Position numbers and translations under genes: made by a program. From Baffinella frigidus (taxonomy: Eukaryota > Cryptophyceae > Cryptomonadales > Baffinellaceae), in the NCBI GenBank assembly GCA_026770585.1, contig MU646426.1, positions 60,831 to 77,358 of the forward strand: 16,528 nt of DNA, given 5' to 3'. Below are positions 5,765-11,494 of the stretch, one piece after another. The notes beneath the pieces are model-generated. The model made no database searches. It saw only the letters and a list, made by a program, of their open reading frames with translations, and was not told the DNA's origin. Position 1 is the stretch's first letter, and every line of letters begins with the position of its first letter.

Positions 5765-6066
5765 TCTGTCTCTGTCTCTGTCTCTGTCTCTCTGTCTTTC
5801 TCTGTCTCTCTGTCTCTCTCTGTCTCTGTCTCTGTCTCTGTCTCTGTCTCTGTCTGTCTCTGTCTGTCTTTCTCTGTCTTTCTCTCTCACTGTCTCTCTC
5901 TTCTCTGTCTCTGTCTCTCTGTCTGTCTCTGTCTGTCTCTGTCTGTCTCTCTGTCTCTCTATCTCTCTGTCTCCCTCTGTCTGTCTCTGCCTCCCTCTGT
6001 TTCTCTCTGTCTCTCTCTTCTGTCTCTGTCTCCCCCTGTCTCTCTCTGTCTCTCTCTGTTTCTATC
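5765..6066. repeat. TCTCTG microsatellite
   Basis: An impure (TCTCTG)n/(TCTGTC)n array of about 300 bp lies between two copies of the exon 9 acceptor edge. Open frames across it are repeat artefacts. Confidence 0.95.
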
Positions 6067-6104
6067 TGTCCACGAATTGCATGAACTCCGGGAAGCTGAA
6101 CAGC
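6067..6104 (-). pseudogene. Acceptor-side copy of exon 9
   Basis: GCGACAG precedes G|CTG TTC AGC. It reads LFSFPEFMQFVDR and then a stop codon as it runs into microsatellite. The DNA over this edge is essentially identical to the complete copy. Confidence 0.55.
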
Positions 6105-6120
6105 CTGTCGCCTCCAAAAA

Positions 6121-6247
6121 CGGGATTCGCAGATCAGCCCGTTTATTTTCGTGGCACTAATTAAGAATTGCTGGGAACAAAGACATCTTGTTAACCGATA
6201 TTTCGATGGGATTTTCGGTAAAACAATCGTTCGAAGCCCACTGTGTT
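6121..6247. mobile_element. MITE-like family M8, copy 1
   Basis: It shares TTTTCGTGGCACTAATTAAG, CAAAGACAT and TTCGAAGCCCACTGTGTTG with 10797-10932 and more weakly with 11186-11287. The left end is not intact. Confidence 0.6.
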
Positions 6248-6317
6248 GCACCCAAGGCCTTTCAGCGAAGGTGGCCTGCCAGGCCGTATATTCTGTAAAA
6301 GTCAATTCACCCACAAA

Positions 6318-6398
6318 ATCTGTCAACTTAGAAACGGGGTACCTATAATGGGTACTTCTTTATTACACATTCGCAGGTGAGTTGACTAATACAAAAAC
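6318..6398 (+). repeat. Dispersed 80-bp unit with abutting AG|GTGAGT (family K, copy 1)
   Basis: It begins CTGTCAACTTAGAAACG and contains TACTTCTTTATTACACATTC followed by GCAG|GTGAGT and TTGACTAATAC. So a pyrimidine-rich tract and acceptor is joined directly to a consensus donor, followed by a branch-like CTAAT. A second copy is at 9610-9694. It sits on the strand opposite to the surrounding exons. Confidence 0.75.
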
Positions 6399-6500
6399 TC
6401 CGCCCAGGCAGTGTACTTCTTCGACAGCCTAGAGAAGAGACTTTTACTGAACTTATGACGAAGAGACTTTTATTGAACGTATTGAATTTATGAAAGCCTA

Positions 6501-6714
6501 CCACACAGCAGCGGGCTACAAAAGAATTTCGTTAAGCACCCAGAAGTATATAATCCATACACCCTGCGGCGGGCAATCGGTAGGGACGTAGGGTTATTCC
6601 ATTTGCCGTGTGTACCAGGGGCAGTCGGTAGGGACGTAGGGTTATTCATAGGGCTATCCTGACATAAAGTCGCTCGATTTTGGCCATATTATCCCTTCGC
6701 AGCCCGCTATGTGG
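6501..6714. mobile_element. MITE family M2, copy with longer interior
   Basis: It begins CCACACAGCAGCGGGCTAC and ends CCTTCGCAGCCCGCTATGTGG. The interior carries two direct repeats of GGTAGGGACGTAGGGTTATTC (about 6580-6600 and 6632-6652). Confidence 0.7.
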
Positions 6715-6759
6715 CAGTGAGTCATCCGAAAACGACTACTCGGAGCATGTTGATGAGTG

Positions 6760-6930
6760 ATCACGTGATTGATACCCCTACCCCCAACCCCGAACACCCA
6801 ACCCCTAACCCCTATTCCCTAACCTCTGAACCCTAATCTCCAAACCTCAGACCCCGAAGTCGTTACCCGTAACCCGTAACCCGCAACCTCCAAACCCCGG
6901 ACCCTGATGTTGATACACATCAACACTCTC
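6760..6930. repeat. Degenerate ACCCC/CCCTAACC array
   Basis: Short C-rich telomere-like units (ACCCCTAACCC, AACCCGTAACCCG) fill 6775-6905. They are bounded by GAGTGATCAC on the left and a TGTTGAT…ATCAACA stem (6908-6925) on the right. Confidence 0.75.
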
Positions 6931-7330
6931 AGCTTAGCAATCACACCCTCAGCCTGGAAACGAGTGATCACTAAATGCTAGGCGCAGAGCAAGGAAAAAG
7001 GGGAAGGGTTGGAGTTTTTCGCGCGGAACGTTGGATAGAGAAAGCTTTCTCAGCTCCAACCCTTCGTATGTGGATTCCGCCGGAGGCTTGTTAGGTCCTC
7101 CTCCAGTGGCTTGCCTCGCCTTGAAAGGCCCTTACGACGGCGTGCCTCCACTTGAGCCCTTCGTATGTGGATTCACGCATCACTGGTGAAATCATCATCA
7201 CGCTTCACCTTGTGCCAGCCGGCGAGGTTAGCTGGCGCCCGCAAATCCAGCGCCAACCATACACATACACACCGTCAATCGAGCACAGTGTTCATCTTCC
7301 ACTCCCCATGCACAGTTGAGCCTTGTTTAC
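6931..7330. other. Gene-free stretch with nested inverted and direct repeats
   Basis: A perfect 12-bp inverted pair, GAAGGGTTGGAG (7003-7014) and CTCCAACCCTTC (7054-7065), encloses a GAGAAAGCTTTCTC palindrome (7038-7051). CCCTTCGTATGTGGATTC occurs at 7060-7077 and again at 7157-7174. I see no convincing exon. Confidence 0.5.
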
Positions 7331-7334
7331 AAAT

Positions 7335-7430
7335 TGGGAGTTGAGCGTTTGGCCCGATGAATCGGGGTTTGACCTGATGAATCGGGGGTGTTTGAGAGAT
7401 TGACCTGATAAATCGGGGGTATCCGGGTCG
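7335..7430. repeat. Minisatellite GACCTGATGAATCGGGGGT, block 1
   Basis: About three diverged units of roughly 27-30 bp. The minus strand of each unit contains CAGGTCAA, a possible proto-splice AG|GT. It is followed by a CGTGCAGCGTCATGCCTG segment seen again after block 2. Confidence 0.75.
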
Positions 7431-7465
7431 TGCAGCGTCATGCCTGCTTCCTTCTAGATCCGTAC

Positions 7466-7545
7466 GCATCGCCTACCGTAGAGCCCTAGGGCTTATCCAC
7501 TGAGGGTTATTCACGAAATTCCTTTGCAGTCAGCTGTGCGGTTTG
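7466..7545 (-). mobile_element. Inverted fragment of MITE family M2
   Basis: CTACCGTAG (7473-7481), then GCTTATCCACTGAGGGTTATTC and a TTTGCAGTCAGCTGTGCGG end, match family M2 read backwards. It lies between the two minisatellite blocks. Confidence 0.5.
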
Positions 7546-7690
7546 ATAAATTGACCTGCTGAATCGGGGGTGAACGTTTGACCTGCTGAATCGGGGGTGA
7601 TGGTTTGGTCTAATGCATCGGGGGTGATCGTTTGCCCTGATAAATGGGGGGTGTTTGGGCGGTTGACCTGATAAATCGGGGGTGCACGAG
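7545..7690. repeat. Minisatellite, block 2
   Basis: About five units of the type TTTGACCTGATAAATCGGGGGTG are followed by the same CGTGCAGCG(C/T)CATGCCTG segment as block 1. Confidence 0.8.
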
Positions 7691-7719
7691 AGCGGCTTCG
7701 GGGTCGTGCAGCGCCATGC
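7688..7719 (-). CDS. Very short exon candidate GMALHDPEAAL
   Basis: The minus-strand CGAATCAG precedes GC ATG GCG CTG CAC, giving (G)MALHDPEAAL before GTGCAC. A copy at about 7425-7446 reads GMTLHDPDTP after GAAGCAG. The two-base start would complete the split codon left by exon 7 (7956-8035). It is only about 32 nt and rests on phase and duplication alone. Confidence 0.3.
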
Positions 7720-7758
7720 CTGATTCGGGGGGAAAGACGTGGTTTGTTAAGTTGACAC
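7720..7758 (-). other. Intron-like unit family J, copy 4
   Basis: The minus strand reads GTGTCAACTTAACAAACC, then TCTTTCCCCCCGAATCAG. It is preceded by an exon-like HLTNWREVV segment (7759-7805). It is short for an intron. A further fragment lies at 7841-7872. Confidence 0.4.
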
Positions 7759-7805
7759 ACGACCACTTCACGCCAGTTGGTGAGGTGGGACGATGACCAG
7801 CGGGC
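7759..7805 (-). CDS. Exon-edge candidate HLTNWREVV
   Basis: The minus strand reads a serine-rich stretch and then HLTNWREVV up to the family J unit. It matches the pattern of 860-905 and 2035-2066. Function unknown. Confidence 0.3.
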
Positions 7806-7955
7806 TCAAGCTGTGCTTACCAAACGGATTTTTTCAAAAAGGGGGAACGGCGCGGTCTATTAAGTTGACACGCATTTGTATTTGATGGTCAAATTGATGG
7901 TCAAATACCTGAATTCAAACATATCTATGAAAAAGGCTCATAACCCGGATTTTAC

Positions 7956-8035
7956 CTGACTCCTTCTGGATCCTGTCGAGGAGCTTCAGGATGAACTCCC
8001 GGAGCGAGTCGAGGATCACCATCGGCTTGTACGTT
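7956..8035 (-). CDS. Conserved exon TYKPMVILDSLREF… (exon 7 candidate)
   Basis: The minus-strand acceptor TTTGGCAG precedes A|ACG TAC AAG. The 80-nt exon reads TYKPMVILDSLREFILKLLD then RIQKES and ends with one base before GTAAAA. Its one-base start completes the codon left open by exon 6 (…SMKALG). This supports continuation of the ankyrin gene, though a phase match alone has a one-in-three chance. A second copy at 8188-8257 differs at five codons within the shared KPM-to-RIQ part, three of them silent. It is a hydrophobic/amphipathic helix-like segment; the family is not recognised. Confidence 0.5.
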
Positions 8036-8082
8036 CTGCCAAACGCTCATTCATCACGCCAATTGCCCATAGATTCATCAGG

Positions 8083-8121
<39 letters not shown>

Positions 8122-8187
8122 CTCTCTCTCTCTCTCACTCGCTCTCTCTTTCTCGCTCTCTCTCTCACTCGATCACACACTCTCTCT
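8083..8187. repeat. CT microsatellite
   Basis: (CT)n with CTCGCTCT and CACTCGAT interruptions lies exactly between the two copies of exon 7. Confidence 0.95.
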
Positions 8188-8257
8188 CTGGATGCGGTCG
8201 AGCAGCTTAATGATGAACTCTCGGAACGAGTCGAGGATCACCATCGGCTTGCACGTT
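8188..8257 (-). CDS. Second, diverged copy of exon 7
   Basis: The minus-strand acceptor CCCCGGCAG precedes A|ACG TGC AAG, reading TCKPMVILDSFREFIIKLLD then RIQ, ending at the microsatellite without a donor. Differences from copy 1 include conservative changes L/F and L/I. It could be an alternative exon or a decaying duplicate. Confidence 0.45.
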
Positions 8258-8288
8258 CTGCCGGGGTTTTGGGTTTTGCGAGTTGCTT

Positions 8289-8490
8289 TACAGTCTCTCT
8301 CTCTCTCTCTTTCGGGGTTTAGGGTGTAGGGTTTAGGATGTAGGGTTTAGGGCTTTGGGCTTTGGGCTTGGGGCTTTGGGCTTTGGGCTCTGGACTTTGG
8401 ACTTTGGGTGTAGGCGTTTGGTGTAGGGTGTAGGGTGTAGGGTGTAGGTTTTAGGACGCAGGGTGTAGGATTTGATCTTTTTTGCGTGGT
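8289..8490. repeat. Telomere-like heptamer array (GGGTTTA/GGGTGTA/GGGCTTT)
   Basis: Seven-base units change along the block: TTTAGGG, then GGGCTTT, then GGGTGTA. It starts beside exon 7's upstream copy and ends near exon 6 echoes. Confidence 0.85.
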
Positions 8491-8527
8491 GGGTGGCGTT
8501 TGGCGGTCGTTTGGGGGGGGAGTGTAC

Positions 8528-8575
8528 CCGAGGGCCTTCATCGAGAGGTCAGAATCCTTGGCGTTCTCCGCGGGG
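8528..8575 (-). pseudogene. Donor-side copy of exon 6
   Basis: The minus strand reads AENAKDSDLSMKALG then the same GTACAC donor as exon 6. The 5' ankyrin part is absent. Being nearest to exon 7, this copy's donor could even be the one used. Confidence 0.5.
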
Positions 8576-8734
8576 TGGCATGTGGGGTCGGTTGTGTGTG
8601 GGGGGTTGCCACTTAGCAGCCACCGGGGGCTTCACGGATACAGTCCATCTAAACTAGAATCGTATCCATTGCCCTAGAACCTAACCGGAGTTTCACCTTG
8701 CATTCAAGGTCCTCGGTCGCTGCTAAGTGGGTAC

Positions 8735-8775
8735 CCGAGGGCCTTCATCGAGAGGTCAGAATCCTTGGCGTTCTC
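8735..8775 (-). pseudogene. Donor-side copy of exon 6
   Basis: It reads ENAKDSDLSMKALG before GTACCC and is identical over this edge to 8864-8905. Confidence 0.5.
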
Positions 8776-8863
8776 CAAGGTTTTAGGGCGCAGGGTGTAG
8801 GATTTGATTTGTTTTGCGTGGTGGGTGGCGGTCGTTTGGCGGTCGTTTGGGGGGGGAGTGTAC

Positions 8864-8979
8864 CCGAGGGCCTTCATCGAGAGGTCAGAATCCTTGGCGT
8901 TCTCCGCGGGGGTCTGGCCGTCGTTGTCCTGCTGGTGCACGTCCGCGCCGAGTTTCGCCAGCTTCGCCACCAAGTTCTC
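8864..8979 (-). CDS. Ankyrin exon 6
   Basis: After a TTCTGCAG acceptor it reads ENLVAKLAKLGADVHQQDND then GQTPAENAKDSDLSMKALG, with a GTACAC donor. It supplies the second helix of repeat 5 and the start of a further, incomplete repeat. Acceptor-side copies are at 9147-9192, 9215-9251 and 9566-9596; donor-side copies at 8735 and 8528. If the donor is ignored the frame stays open to 8704. Confidence 0.7.
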
Positions 8980-11463
8980 CTGCAGAACACGACTGATTTT
9001 ATGTCCACGAAAAGAATGATTTTATGTCCGATAAAGTTCGAGACACATCTCGAGAAACTGCACTGTGAAGCAAGTGATGCAGGGAGAGGAGGTTTCCTCT
9101 TAAGCCTGTTAATATCTTCTTTTCTGAGAAACGACGGTGTTGGACTGGTGCACGTCCGCGCCCAGCTTGACCAGCTTCGCCACCAGGTTCTCCTGAGGGA
9201 CCACGCCAGGTCATGGTGCACGTCCGCGCCCAGCTTCGCCACCAAGTTCTCCTGCGGGACAAGACTGATTTTATGTCCACGAAAAGACTGATTTTATGTC
9301 GAATAAAGTTCAAGACACATCTCGAGAAACTGCACTGTGAAGCAATTCATGCAGGGAGAGAAAGACGGTGTTGGACTGGTGCACGTCCGCGCCGAGTTTC
9401 GAGCCCCACCGAGGCTGTGACTGAGCAGGACCACACAGGGATGTACGCACCCCCACCGAGGCTGTGTTCTCCTGCGGGACAAGACTCCACTGTAAAGCAG
9501 CTGCGCAGAGAGTAAAGACTGCAGTGTAAAGCGACTGATGCCGAGAAACGGTATCCTGCTGGTTCCGAGTTTCGCCAGCTTCGCCACCAAGTTCTCCTGC
9601 CCACGCCAGGTCTGTCAATTTAAGAAACGAGGTACACGTTACGTGTACTTCTTTACTACACATTCGCAGGTGAGTTGACTAATACAAAAACTCCGTGAAC
9701 TGATGCGAATCGTTATGAGAGGCACGCACCGTTCTCCGATGCGGGGCGTGTATCAGGAGATATGGAGACAGGGCTCGAGGCGGTCATCACCCTCACGCGC
9801 CTCATGCACCACGGTACGACACCCGAAACCCGAAACCCGACACCCGAAACCCGACACCCGAAACCCGACACCCGAAACCCGACACCCGAAACCCGGAACC
9901 CGAAACCCGAAACCCGAAGCCCGAAACCCGAAGCCCGACACCCGAAACCCGACACCCGACACCCGAAACCCGAAGCGGGCCCGTCTTAAGGCCAACAGAT
10001 GTTTGGATCACTCATCCCCAGGCGTGAGAGTAACCACTCGAGAATGCTAGAGGGGCCTATTTACATGTGGGGTTGTAAATATTTGTACCAGGATAAGGTA
10101 AAGTAACCTCCTGACTGTGCAATTTGAGCAGAGTCACGTGACCATTCAACGAAAGTTACTACACAAATGCCCTCTTTTAAAAGCACATCGGTTTCAAATA
10201 GGCCCCTCTAGCATCCTCGTGTGGAATGCAGATGCAGACAAGGGGGCGTTACTGGAGGCAGATTCAGAGCCACGAATCGCTATCCGATGACTAGCTCTGC
10301 CTCACTCGGGTTGACCGACTATTCTCAAGTTGACACGCTGGGTCCGCGGTACGAACCCGTCAACTTTGGAGAGGGAAAGAGCCCTGGCTCACCAGATTGG
10401 TGCACCCAAATAGACTGAGACAGAGCTAGTATCCCTTAAGTGACCAGTAGGCTCATACGCCCTACCGGAGGGCCCTAGGACCTGCCTAGGGCTTCCACGG
10501 GCGATTATTCGCCCGTTGGTCACTTAAGGGATACTCATATTGACTGACATATGCGCATATTGAAAGCACCTTGGGGGGTACGTGGCCGTACTGCAGGCAG
10601 ATATGGAGGCACGAATCTAATGGAGTAACGGCCTGAAAATGGGGTAGTTAGGCCTACGGCATTGCCTAGGACCTCCTCCGTAGGCCGAGACTTTTTGGTC
10701 CTAGGATCCCTCGGCCTACGCTAGGAGGTCCTAGGCAATGCCGTAGGCCTAACTACCCCATTTTCAGGCCGTTAGCCTATGAAATCGATATCCGATCCAC
10801 GCAGTGGCCGTCGCAGATCGGTCCATGCATTTTCGTGGTACTGATCAAGAATTGCGCGGTGCAAAGACATGTTATTAACAGACGGTCCCTCCAGATATTC
10901 GGTCGAAATTTCCTGCGAAGACCACCGTGTGGAGGGGCAGGGAAGGGTAGGGTAGGGTGGGGCAGGGGAGGGGAGGAGAGGGGAAGAGAGGGTAGGGTAG
11001 GGTAGGGTAAGGTAGGGTAGGGTAGGGTAGGGTAGGGTAGGGTAGGGTAGGGTTGGGTAGGGTAGGGTAGCATAGTGTAGGGTAGTTGGTGTTACGTGGC
11101 CGTACTGGAGGCAGATGTGGAGGCACGGATCATTGTTATTTGACAAGGGTGTTGGGAATGGTGAGGCGAAGAAGAAGCAGAGGGGCGCTACGCGACCGTA
11201 CGAACTGCTCGGTCCAAAGACATCGTATTGACCGACATTTCGACCAGATTTCTGGTCAAATTTCCCTTCGAATCCCTCTGTGTGAGAGGAGGCGGTACGT
11301 GGCCGTACTGGAGGCAGATGTTGAGGCACGGATCGTTATTCGACGAGGGTGTTGGGAATGGTGAGGCGGGTCCGTCAGAAGGCTCAATGACTGTTGGATC
11401 TCTCAATATAAGGCTCGAGAGTAATACATTAAAAGAAGAAGCAGAAGCAGAAGAAGAAGAAGC

Positions 11464-11494
<31 letters not shown>

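Larger units (their letters stand above)
8980..9378. repeat. Duplicated intron/exon-edge block
   Basis: ACTGATTTTATGTCCACGAA through CTCGAGAAACTGCACTGTG to GACGGTGTTGGACTGGTGC occurs at 8991-9150 and again at 9265-9382. Each copy is followed by an ankyrin exon 6 acceptor edge. The first has an extra 45 bases. Confidence 0.85.

Noticed and set aside
5625-6326. Open frames of 150-196 residues across 5700-6330
   Set aside because: They are mainly TCTCTG repeat read as Leu-Ser or Arg-Glu-Thr. Only the exon 9 edges at each end are believable.
9703-10050. Pro-Glu-Thr-Arg or Gly-Phe-Arg-Val repeat proteins
   Set aside because: Direct readings of the CCCGAAA heptamer in several frames; no start or splice context of their own.
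11260-11300. tRNA-like CTTCGAATCCC
   Set aside because: It resembles a T-loop by chance. No acceptor stem or anticodon arm folds around it, and it is part of family M8.
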